Of a DNA stretch of 64,000 bases, positions 45,271 to 56,011 are shown piece after piece. The notes under the pieces were generated by a model. The model was not told where the DNA came from. It was given only the letters and a program-made list of their open reading frames with translations, and did no database searches. Source of the stretch: Eremomyces bilateralis CBS 781.70 (Eukaryota > Ascomycota > Dothideomycetes > Eremomycetales > Eremomycetaceae); NCBI RefSeq assembly GCF_010015585.1, contig NW_022985067.1, positions 518,808-582,807 of the forward strand, written 5' to 3'. The translations under genes and the position numbers were made by a program. Position 1 is the stretch's first letter. The number at the start of each line of letters is the position of its first letter.

Positions 45271-47407
45271 TTTCTGAAATCCGGGTAGTGTGAGACTGTG
45301 GTGTACATCAGATCGTCCAGTGGGAGGACGAAGGAGAACATGAAACGGCGTCGAGGAATGTTGCGGCGATGGGTCACGTGGAGCGGGATTTGTCAAAGGA
45401 AGTTGGGGATTTGGAAAGATTTGGAAGAAGGCGCGGAACTAAGCGTCATAAGACGCGACGATCCGATGCGACGATGAAGTCAAGAATGCGCTTGGTCTTA
45501 CTTTTTGCGCCGTGGTCTGATGATGGAGCATCACGACTGTGCAACCTGGTACCCGAGGAGGTTTTCTGTACCACCGATGTGGTGTGGAGAAGGGATCGTT
45601 GCCTCGTGGAGTTCTACCTTCGCATGTAGCATCCTGTCCACAAGTGCGACCATAGGTGCAACTGCGGTTCGGCCTACCCAGATCATCGTCACGCATGGCA
45701 GCGAAATGGAAGCATCGAGACCAAGGAGGGAGCGGAAGATGATTTGAGAAGATGCCGTTGTCGCTGGGGACCGCTTGAGAGAACCGCGTTACCCGGCAGC
45801 GAGAAGGACTGGGCGCAGTGGATCCGTCGAGGGATGATCAGTGGATTCTTTCCTTTGTTGAACTCTGCATGTTTGGGATGAGATGGCACGGGGCTACACG
45901 CTCGCTGGGAACTCGCTCATTAGCACATCTGCTTCGGTCGTTCAATACCCCCTTCCGCTTTTACGTTTGCTGGGCTCGGCGGAGGATTATACGGGGGCAA
46001 GTTTTCGAGCATTCGCATGGTATAGCTATCTTTGGGTTTCGGTTTTGTTTCCTGTTTTCCATCTATCTGTCTCCTCGTAGATTCCCTGCTGTTTAATTTC
46101 TATTTCTATTTAATCTCCTGTTTCTTCTCGATTCCGTTTGACATCAATACACCTGGATGTTCAAGATACCAGCTCTCACCTCAGCACACACACGCACACA
46201 CTCTGCTTCTAGCTATGCTCCTGTTGCGCTTTTAATCTTATTTTCTGCACGTTCGGCCACCTACCTACTCCTATCGAAGTGGCAACACATAACATGACGA
46301 TGAACGACGGTGCTAAGACCGACACGTAAACACGAGCGGACAGCGACTGGTTTGCGTGGGAGTCTAATCCTATTATCGTTTCCCCCATTTGCACCACGGC
46401 ATTTGTGAGGTCTCGTTGGTCGGTTCATGTCAGCGTTGCGACAGCGTGCACCACACCCTCACATACACACGCATTGGCGAGTTTGTTTGCGGTTTGCATG
46501 ATAGGGAAGCATTTCTGTTTGGCGCAGGAAACACGGGGTTGAGTTTTCGACTTCTGGCAATGCGGTACAGACGTGAGCACACCTGATTGGGCACAGTTTC
46601 CAGTCGGTGGCATTGGAACGGGTGAGAGGCGGGGAGGATTTCGTTGGTTTCTGTCAGAACTTTTCATATTCCTCCATCGCTCTTGTCAGGTGGAACTTTC
46701 TCATTTTTGGCATTGGGGGTTGGTCTCATCGGGGGACTTTGATGGTGGCACAGTGCATTGTCGTTGCATGTGGGCCTCCGGCATCGATGACCGGTGGGAG
46801 TGATATTATAATTATGTCGAGGCAAAGATGGGAGGGCGGTTTCTAGCGGTTAATGGGGTACTTTTTCTAGTATATAATATTTCTTGCCGGTTTTCATCTT
46901 GGACAATCTTGTCATCTTTCGTGAATGAGGATCGTTTGAACGGGATATCCCACAGTATAAATACTGACATTCTGTTTCTGCCAATGCCTGTGCATTATGA
47001 GAGTCATCTCCCGCTCCGATAAGGCCACATACCTATCAGGAAGTGGTCTTGTGGTGCGTAAGGGATGGCGAGTTAGGTATTTCTACATGTAACAACGATA
47101 TCGATATGGCCAAGCTGGCTTCATGTGATTGGTCAGTGCAGTTTCGGGCCGATGTGTCAAAAGTTGAGCTTCACACAACCACTCCCTACATCAATTTCAA
47201 GCTTTCATATGCACGTAGCCTACCTCCGGACACGTCTTACCCTTGGTTTCTCATTTTCTAATTCGCTCCCATTCAATTGACTACCGACATGGAGCACCTT
47301 ATCCGTTGATTCCATCCAAAACACCCATCCTTCGATTGACTTAGGTGTCGTTGACTGAGCAGTGAGCACACGACTTGGACGGGAGGTCAAGCTGAGCGAC
47401 AGCCATC
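45271..47407. other. 2.1-kb intergenic region
   Basis: Holds the 3' flank of the RSC7-type gene and the promoter of nat1. T-rich and CA-repeat stretches occur near 46100-46200. No motif-bearing frame was found on either strand. Confidence 0.5.
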
Positions 47408-50131
47408 ATGCCCCAACCACTCAGCCACAAGGAAAATACGCTGTTTCGCTCAGTCGTTAAGTTCTACGAAGCGAAACAGTACAAGAAAGGTACTCATCCA
47501 TGTCTTGTTTCTAGGGAAGCGGTACCTAACACCATGCGCAGGCATCAAGGCGTCTGACCAGATTCTCAAGAAGAACCCCAACCATGGTGACACGCAAGCG
47601 ATGCGGGCGCTCATTATGAACGCCCAAGGAAACACTGATGAAGCGTTTGCGCTGGCCAAGACCGCTTTACGCAACGACATGAAGTCGCACATCTGCTGGC
47701 ACGTCTACGGGATCCTCTATCGCGCCGTCAAGAACCTCGAGGAGGCCATCAAGGCGTACAAAGCGGCGCTGCGGCTCGATCCCGAGTCGGCACAGATCCA
47801 GCGAGACCTGGCCTTCCTGCTGGTCCAGGTGCGAGACTACCCGGGATACATCCAGTTGCGGAGGCAGATGCTCCAAGCGCGACCTTCGGCACGACAGAAC
47901 TGGACGGGGCTAGCGGTCGCGCTGCACCTGTCGGGGGATTTGGCCGCCGCAGAGGACATCCTCAATACCTACGAGGGCACGTTGAAGCGAGCGCCGCCGA
48001 AGACGGACCTCGAGCATTCGGAAGCGCTGCTGTATAAGAACACGATCATTGCGGAGCAGGGCGACATCGAGCGGGCGTTGGAGCATCTCGAGAAGATTTT
48101 CAAACACAACCTGGACCGGACGGGCGTAATGGAGCTAAAAGCAAAGTATCTGCTTGAGCTTGGAAGATTGGATGAAGCGAAGAAAGCTTACGAAGAGCTT
48201 TTGGAGCGAAACAACGACTACAGGGACTACTATTTTGGCTTGGAGAAATCATTAGGCCTGGATCGGTCCGACCCAGGGAGCTTAGATGGGTTAAAGCAAA
48301 TGTACAAGACCTATGCAGAGTCGGGCGAACGTGTGGATGCGCCGCAGCGGATACCGCTCGATTTCTTACAAGGTAACTGGTACTTTTTGCTCTGCTTGCG
48401 CAAATCTAACCCCTGTATTCAGGAGACGAATTCCGAGAAGCTGCCGAAGCATACGTGAGGCGATGGCTCGCGAGAGGCATTCCCTCGACATTTGCAAATA
48501 TCAAGGCTCTATACGGAGACGAGACGAAGCGACAAGCGTTCCAAGACATCGTACATAAGTTCACCAGCGAAATCGAGTCGGGAACACAGTCTTCAGTTGA
48601 TGCCGATGCGAAAGCGAAGGGTAGACTGCGATCGGCCATGCTATATTTCATTGCGCAACACTACGACTACCGCCTCACCAGGGATCTCCGGAAGGCGATG
48701 GATTTCATAGACAAGGCGATCGAGCAGGATCCGGAGTTTGTAAATTTGACCATGACAAAGGCACGGATATACAAACACTACGGCGACATCGCCAAGGCGG
48801 CAGAAACGATGAACAGTGCCCGGGAGCTGGACGAGCGAGATCGATATATCAACACGAAATGCGCGAAATATCAATTGCGGAACGACGAGAACGAGAATGC
48901 GCTCACCACCATGAGCAAGTTCACACGCAACGAGACGGTGGGAGGACCATTGGGTGATCTACATGACATGCAGTGCATGTGGTACATCACGGAGGACGGC
49001 GAATCATACCTTCGACAAGGCCACCTGAGTCTCGCTCTGAAGCGTTTTAAAGCCATTTCCGACATTTTCGACGTCTGGGAAGAGGATCAGTTCGACTTCC
49101 ATGGCTTCTCACTACGAAAAGGGCTGATCCGCTCATACATCGACCTCATCCACTGGGAAGATCGGTTGCGTGACCACCCGTTCTACGCCAGTGCCGCCAT
49201 CTCCGCCATCGCCATCTATATCACAATCGCCGACAATCCTCACCTCGCACAGGCGAATGGCGTGCCGAAGGATCTCGACACCATGGATGCAGGGGAGAGG
49301 AAGAAGGCATTGAAGAAGGCCAAAAAAGAACAGGAGAAGTTGGAGGCGGAGCGAGTCGACAGAGAGAAGAAGGCTGCGGCAAAGAAAGCTGGCACGGGAG
49401 GCGATGGTGAGGCAAAGAAGGAGGACACGGATCCGCTAGGATTGAAGTTGGTGCAGACGCCAGAGCCGCTTGAGGAGGCGCAGAAGCTGCTTACCCCACT
49501 ACTTCTATTGACGCCGAAGTCAATGGATGCACAGAATATCGGGTTTGAGGTGTTCATTCGCAAGAGTATGTTTGGCCCTCTTAGCTATACGAACTTGACT
49601 GACATGATCAACAGGGAAATACCTCCTGGCGATGAAGGCGCTTGTGGCAGCCCACAAGCTCGACCCAGAGCATGCGACACTACACGAGCAGCTCATCCGC
49701 ATGCGCAGAACTTGTGAGTCCATGGACGACCATCCGTGTTACTCCTGTGAAAAGCTAACCTGAAAATAGTGGACGACCTACCCGCACCGCTCTCCGCCCC
49801 AACAGCGGCCGTCATGAAAGAAGTGTCCACCATCCTCCCCGCCTCCGACTCCCTCGCATCCTTCAACGACGCCTTCCTCGCGAAACACAAAGACAGCGTC
49901 ACCCACGTGCAGTCGGCGCTGCGCGTCCGGGCCCTCCTCGATCCCACGTCGAAGATGCAGAACGAGAAGGCCCTGGTGGCAACGCTGGAGCTACCGAGCA
50001 TCACGATGAAAGACGCGCAGGGTGCCTTGTCTATTCTATCGGAGTGGAAGTCGGACGCTGTGGTAAGGCAGGGGTATGCTGAGGCGGCTAGTAAGAAGTG
50101 GCCGGAGTCGACGGTGTTCTCACCCAAATAA
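47408..50131 (+). CDS. nat1: NatA complex auxiliary subunit Nat1/NAA15
   Basis: Ribosome-anchoring scaffold of the NatA N-terminal acetyltransferase, which binds the catalytic subunit Ard1/NAA10. ATG 47408 (MPQPLSHKENTLFRSVVKFYE). Five exons (47408-47489, 47542-48372, 48423-49565, 49615-49713, 49770-50131) give 838 residues, close to the yeast (854) and human (866) proteins. Introns are 49-56 nt. TPRs run through most of the chain, for example KNLEEAIKAYKAALRLDPES and RALEHLEKIFKHNLDR. Conserved phrases include FDFHGFSLRKGLIRSYIDLIHWED. A Lys/Glu/Ala-rich coiled segment (KKALKKAKKEQEKLEAE) is the usual charged insert before the C-terminal helices. Confidence 0.94.
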
Positions 50132-50297
50132 ATGGATAGGGGTCGGATTCGGATGCATAGTACGGTTGGCTGCACCAGCGATTGTCAATATGCCTGATTT
50201 AGGCGTGTGTTGAAGCATTTAACTGGTATTAAGTGTGAGTACCGGTAGCCAGCATAAAAATCCAAATGCATGCTCTTAAAGCTGTCGACGTGATGCA
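50132..50297. other. Short convergent spacer nat1 / tubulin cofactor E
   Basis: Only 166 bp separate the two stop codons, so the 3' UTRs probably overlap. No coding content. Confidence 0.6.
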
Positions 50298-52227
50298 TCA
50301 TCTACGCTTAAGCTCTACGCGTACTTTGGCGACATGTCCATCAATCCACGTCGTCGCCGGTCGACTACTAGGGACGAGCTCCACCTCGCGTTCACCGATC
50401 TCCCGACTCCTTTCATCCTCACTGAGTTCGTCATCCGAAACCATATCGCTCTCCTCACCCTCCGCCTTGTCTTGCCCCTTTACCTCGTACTCTCCCGTCT
50501 CCCAAATGAGCCGCAAACGAACCGGCTCCAGGTTGAACTTCTTCCCGACAATCCCCATCACCGCGTACACAGAGTACCGCTTCGGTATCTCGATCTCCGC
50601 TTTCGATAATCCGCCGCCCTTGACCCCATCGAGCGCCTTTCCCGCGAGGTAAAATTGAAACCGCACTAGCCGCGCTGCCAACGAGTTCGGATTCACAGCC
50701 TCGATCGCCCGATCGACATTCGGCTCCCCATACTCCCCACACAGCGCCGCATAGCGCGGATGGCCCCTTAGGATCGCCGGTTCCGCGCTCTCCGGATTCT
50801 TCGATAGCTCGCGCGCGATGGAGGAGAGGTAGTAGGACTCGGCGTTCAGGCGCTCTTTGGCGGAGATGGTGCTGAAGTTGAGGGACTCGAGGGGGGCAAG
50901 GCGCGCGATGGTGAGCATGTAGCCGTCGTCGGCGTTGAGGATCTTGCCGTCGGCGGAGCGGAGGTCGTCGTAGAGGGGGTTGTGGGCGACGCGGAGGGAG
51001 ATAAGGCCGGGAAAGACGGCTTGGAGCGCGTTGATGAAATCCCATGAGGAGATTAGATTGTAGGATAGGTCAACGTCTGTTAGGGATGGCTGGAAGACCA
51101 GGGGGGATTTCTCGTCCACCGCTTCTACATCAATGCTCGCGATCCGGTTCCGTTTCAAGACCAGCTTTTGTAAATGCGGGAGGCGGCTTAATGGTCGGGC
51201 GTCATCGAGGTTTTGAAGGAGTCCTTCCTCTAGACTTACAACGGTTAATGAGTCTGGTAGGGTCGCATGCGAAAGTTCCCGCAACCGATTACCTCCGCAT
51301 AGTAAATGCTGGAGACGTACAAATGACGATGCAATGGACGCAATCTGGCGATTTTAGAGATCGAAAAATTTGTAGCAAGGACGAACAAACCTGTTGCCAT
51401 GTGAGGAGGCCATATTGGATACTTAACGATCTCAGACCTTCATATACTGGTTTTGACGCCCTATGATCCGCCGTTGCGAGGTTAATATCTCGAAACCGAG
51501 TGCCGCTGTAACTGTGTCAGTCAACTCTCGACCATCGTACCGTCCAACTCACTCTATCCGCAAGCTCCTTAATCTATCCAGCTCCTCGCAAACCGATGTA
51601 ACCTCCGCCCAATCCTCGAACAAATTGCGGCTCAGTTCCAACTCCAAGATCTTCGGACACGTTTCCCTGACCCGTGCGGCACCCTCCACCACCGCCCCTC
51701 CATCCTCCCGTCGTCGAGAAAGCTGACTCACACCCAGTCCGTCGAGGATGACGACCTTCAGTTCGTGGAAATCCGCCAGCTGCTTGCGGATCTTGTCGAA
51801 GCCTATTTCTTCGGCCGCCTTGGTTCCGAAGGTGATGATCTTCGCCTCGGAGTGGCCATGCACAGAAGTGCCGTCGTCGGGGTTGTCGCTGGCGTATTTG
51901 TAGCGTAACGCGTCCAGAAAGTTTCGCGATGGATCGGAGGGACGGTTGGGTCGGACGAACGAGCCCGCCGTTGGCTCGCCGCTTAAGCCTAGGAAGCATG
52001 AGTAATGGGTTCTTTGGCAATTTTATACATTTGAGGGATGCTTTCGGAGTTGTACATTCAAAATATCTAGTGCCATTGTATTCTCCTGAATGCTTCCCTC
52101 GTCCGGGGTCATCCCACTCTACACCTAACCAGTCGCCCCAGGTGCCTCTGACTTGACCGATGTAGCGGACCGTGCATAGGTGACTGTTAAACGACAGTCT
52201 CTTCCCGATATAGGAGTCTGCTGTCAT
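50298..52227 (-). CDS. Tubulin-folding cofactor E (TBCE/Pac2-like)
   Basis: Chaperone that takes part in alpha-tubulin folding and heterodimer assembly. ATG at 52227. Exons 52227-52056, 51988-51553, 51505-51391 and 51308-50298 give 577 residues. The N-terminal CAP-Gly domain (SYIGKRLSFNSHLCTVRY, GTWGDWLGVEWDDPGRGKHSG) has GKHSG where the canonical tubulin-binding loop is GKNDG. Leucine-rich repeats follow (KILELELSRNLFEDWAEV, HLQKLVLKRNRIASIDVE, LTDVDLSYNLISSWDFI). A C-terminal ubiquitin-like region (LEPVRLRLIWETGEYEV) ends the protein. The intron before exon 3 has two in-frame acceptors six bases apart (CACAG and TTACAG); the downstream one gives the family-like DGTRFRDI. Confidence 0.88.
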
Positions 52228-52704
52228 TCCAAGCTCTTTCTGGCGATATCGTCTATGGTCTGTTATGGTAATCGCTTAACTAGCGGAACTTAATCGGGGG
52301 TTTCTAAAGTGCTGGAAAGCTCTGGAGCTCCTGAAATCAAGAGGTCGCCCCGCTTCCTTCGTTGTCAACACCATACGCTGTAGCTCGTGATTGCACTGCA
52401 CAACCACTCCCATATGCACCAGGATTTCTGTTCCGGTTTACGAGGCTCCAGCTGTTGGTAGGTAAGTAATTTAATGCACCTAGCTAAAATTTACCATGCA
52501 TAGGGCGTGCGTCTTACCTTATTGAAATCCAACCAAGAGGTAAACTTCGCTTTCCTGATAACTAATTAGGCCTGTCTTCTAGACTCTGTTAGACCGTAGA
52601 CGGTATCAGTGGAGCTCGTCGGCTTATCTCGTCTGATTTATTTCATCGATTCATTCACATTTCCACATGATGCTGCAATAACTTCTTCGTCAAGCTTTTT
52701 CAAT
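52228..52704. promoter_or_regulatory. Divergent promoter, TBCE-like / agmatinase-like
   Basis: A 477-bp spacer between two start codons facing apart. It must contain both promoters. No TATA box or known site is assigned. Confidence 0.45.
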
Positions 52705-54045
52705 ATGCGGTCACTTCGCTTTCTCGACGTCTTTAGTTTTTCGTTGCTGTTCGGCGCGGTTCTGTCACACCAGCATGGAGAGCCTGGCGAGCAACCAAGT
52801 GTAGAACAATTACACGAGCTGGAAGCAAAATGGGGGAACGATGTAAGGTATCCTTCGGCCCTGAGATAGAATATTGCTAATACGGATAAGTGGGCGTTCT
52901 CGGGAATATCAACCTTTGCCCATCTCCCCCACGTTCGGTGTCTTACTACACCGAGCGAGCCATACGACATAGCGATCATTGGTGTCCCATTTGATACCGC
53001 TGTCAGCTATAGGCCCGGTATAATCGACCCTAGCGGCATTCTGCTATGGCCGTTTGCTACTTAGGCGAAGAGATATTGACGCGATCCAGGCGCCCGCTTC
53101 GGCCCACGAGCCATCCGCGCCGCCTCTGCGCGCCAAACCCCCTTCCGAGGGTTCAACACGCGCGCGAACCTCAACCCGTTCGCCTCCTGGGCCAACATCC
53201 TCGACTGCGGTGACATCCCCGTCACGCCGTTCGACAACGCCCTCGCGCTGCGGCAGATGACCGAAGCCTACGTGGAACTCGGCCTGCACCCTGTCACCCC
53301 GAAGAACCAAGGGTCGTCCACAGCGTACTACCAGAAACCAAAGCTCATCAGCCTAGGTGGCGACCACTCCATCGCGCTCGCCGCCCTGCGTGGCCTGAAA
53401 GCCATCTACGGCGCGCCAGTCGCCGTGGTTCATTTTGACGCGCACCTGGACACGTGGCACCCGGCGAAGTATCCGTCCGCGTGGCTCGACCCAGAGGGCC
53501 CGGACCAGCAGTCGTTCTTCACGCACGGCAGCATGTTCTGGACGGCACGGAACGAGGGGTTGATCGCGAACGGGTCGTCGGTGCACGCAGGGCTGCGGAC
53601 GCGGTTGTCGGGAATCGACGATGAGGATTATCAGGACGATGCGGAGCAGGGGTGGGAGCGCATTTCGACGGACGATATCGATGAGATCGGCGTCAAGGGG
53701 GTGGTGAAGACGATCATGGACCGTGTGGGGACGGAGATGCCGGTGTATTTGAGCGTCGATATCGATGTCATTGATCCGGGTCTCGCTCCTGGGACGGGGA
53801 CTCCTGAGCCCGGTGGTTGGTCGACGAGGGAGTTGATCCAGATCCTTAGGGGGATCGAGGGGCTTAATGTCGTGGGTGCGGATATCGTAGAGGTGAGTCC
53901 GGCGTACGATGGGAGCACGGAGGCGACGGCGTTGGCTGGGGCACAAGTGGCATACGAGATCTTGACCAGCATCGTCAAGCGTGGGTTAATCGAGGGGGGG
54001 AAGACCAAGCAGGCGGGTGGAACGGCTTCTCGCGATGAACTTTGA
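52705..54045 (+). CDS. Agmatinase/ureohydrolase family protein with signal peptide and RDEL tail
   Basis: Manganese ureohydrolase of the arginase/agmatinase superfamily, expected to hydrolyse a guanidino compound to urea plus an amine. ATG 52705. Exons 52705-52842, 52891-53017 and 53090-54045 give 406 residues. Residues 1-22 form a hydrophobic secretory signal ([12 protein letters not shown]). The metal-binding motifs are complete: [20 protein letters not shown] and [22 protein letters not shown]. The family signature [14 protein letters not shown] is present. The last four residues are RDEL, an ER-retrieval-like signal. With the signal peptide, this suggests residence in the secretory pathway rather than mitochondria or cytosol. 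The exon 1 donor is GTAAGG after WGND; a GTATCC site 6 nt later would shift the frame. Substrate specificity is not deducible. Confidence 0.9.
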
Positions 54046-54305
54046 AGGGGGTGAAGGAAGAGAACAGCATAACATAGTGGCCATTATACGACAAACTCTG
54101 AATGTTAAATAACGCCTTAATTTTATAGTCGCATAAACCGAGTTTCTTTGTTCGGAGCAAACGCCAGATACAAGGAGGTAGTGAACCGTTTAAACCACTC
54201 TAACATTTCCAGTCAATGGCTGGTTAGGTAAGTTCCTACTTATTATACCTGTGTACTTCATAGCTATTGATATCATATACCTTATGAGGAAAGCACCATT
54301 GCAGC
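54046..54305. other. Short intergenic spacer
   Basis: 260 bp of AT-rich DNA between the agmatinase-like stop and the next ATG. No coding content. Confidence 0.5.
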
Positions 54306-55311
54306 ATGAATGCCTTTGCACCGCATCCACGAGCTCCGTTCGAGGGCTACTATAGGCGCTTTCACCTACCTAGTGGCAACACTCTAGTCCCAACCCTCTG
54401 CAGCGTACGAAAGATAAAGCACAAGACTCACCTCCTCTCTATCACCTACATCCAGAATCCAGGTGTCGACCAAACCATCTGGCAGCGCGAGTTATCCCCT
54501 TCCCAAATCTCCATGACCCCGTCCACAAATGATTACTTCACCTTGACTGTCCCAGAGACCTGCGACATCACCGTTGGGAAATACCCTACCTCCCCCACTC
54601 AAATCTCCCTCCGTACCTCCGACATCACCCTCGAAGCCACCTCAATATCCCGTACCCCATGGGGCGGACCCTTCGACACCCCCCAGGACTGGCTCACCTA
54701 TCTCCCCCTCCCCCTCCACTGGCACGTCCACAGCCTCGGCTCCCCCGTCTCCTTCCAGCTCCAGCTTCCCGGCATCGCCGATGCAGACAGGCAAGGTCAC
54801 GCAATCCTACACCAGGAGAAGAACTGGGGTGTCACGTTTCCCCAGCGGCACGTATGGATTCAGGCGCGCGACGAGACGCATTGGTTCTATTGTGCGGGGG
54901 GAGCATCTTGGGTGTGGAGGCGTTCCTGCTGGGATACTCCGGGGAGAGGGAGCAGGTGAGCTTTCGGCCGACGTTGGCGATGCGGGTCGGTGGGGTGAGT
55001 CCGACGATGGCGGCGACGGTGAGCTGGGAGACGAGGGCAGTCGAGAGGAGGGCGAGGGGGTTATGGAGGAGGCTAGAGGTGGTCGCGACGGCGCCGGAGG
55101 GGTCGTTCGTGGGGCTGACGGCGCCGTTTGCGGAGGGACTAAAGAAGAATTTCGTAGGGGAGAGTTTCTGCGCGAACGTCATTGTGAAGGTGTTTCGACG
55201 GAGATGGATTGGGGGTGGAGGTCGGTCGAGACTCATCGGTTTGTTAGAGCGGCGCTGGAAATCGGCGGAGGCTGGTATCCCCCGGCGGGTTCGGTGGAAG
55301 AGCGGAATTGA
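54306..55311 (+). pseudogene. CrtC/AttH-like conserved fungal protein, frame broken twice
   Basis: Resembles a conserved fungal family of about 330 residues related to the lipocalin-like CrtC/AttH fold; function unknown. From ATG 54306 the frame reads GYYRRFHLPSGNTLVPTLCS, LPLPLHWHVHSLGSPVSF, LHQEKNWGVTFPQRHVWIQAR and WFYCAGG. It then loses register at a run of six G at 54896-54901. The next frame continues ILGVEAFLLGYSGE to VIVKVFRRRWIG. A third frame then ends ALEIGGGWYPPAGSVEERN at 55311. Each change equals one missing base, and both fall in G-runs. This is either a recent pseudogene or homopolymer undercalls in the assembly. The codons on both sides look well conserved, which favours recent loss or error. 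Confidence 0.75.
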
Positions 55312-56011
55312 TATTAGTATGGAGTATAGGATAAGAACTCTGGATTGTGGTCTTGGTATGGGTTAATATGATTAAGCTTCGGTTCCGCCGAGGTGGCGCA
55401 TCTGCTGCAGTGTGCGCATTGGTGGTCGCATTTTTAGTTTTTTACCCCTCATGTTCCTATTTCTTCGTTCTGATATAGTCATCATGATGGTTTACTTGCA
55501 ATGCCTTCTTGAACGACGGAGTTACAGACCACCGTTACAGGACGGTAGTTATTGGTAATTAAAATCCTGAACGGTTGACCCACACAGGGACAATCTCCAG
55601 GATGGATCGGGATGGGCGCCGGCTCCAAATCGTCGCTTGCTCATCTCCAAGACTCGCGTTACTACCCTTGATTAGACTAGACCGTCAGGGTCTCAAGGAC
55701 GATGCAGCATTGCACATGAACAATCCCACGGCGCGTTTCCTCTTCGAGTAGTTCGTACTTCGGAATTTTTCAGTGGAACGAAGCAACCAAATGGGAAGTC
55801 TCGACTCTTCCGGGAACCGGCACGCTTGAGTTAAGGGGACGGGATTCAGGATGGGTCTTCCCCAGCGCCAGTGCAGAGTTTTGTCTCCACTGTTGGGTTC
55901 ATTATTTCACTCCGCATTCTGATCGCGCTGTCGTCTTATGACTTATCGACCTGATATTGATATCTTGACATCCGTCACACAGGGACTACCAGCAATTGGA
56001 CAAACCTGAAC
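55312..56011. other. Promoter region of the sugar transporter
   Basis: 700 bp upstream of the MFS start codon. No coding gene. Regulation by carbon source is plausible for the family, but no specific site is claimed. Confidence 0.45.

Noticed and set aside
44680-45396. 238-codon minus-strand ORF
   Set aside because: Antisense shadow of the low-complexity Gln/Pro-rich part of the RSC7-type gene.
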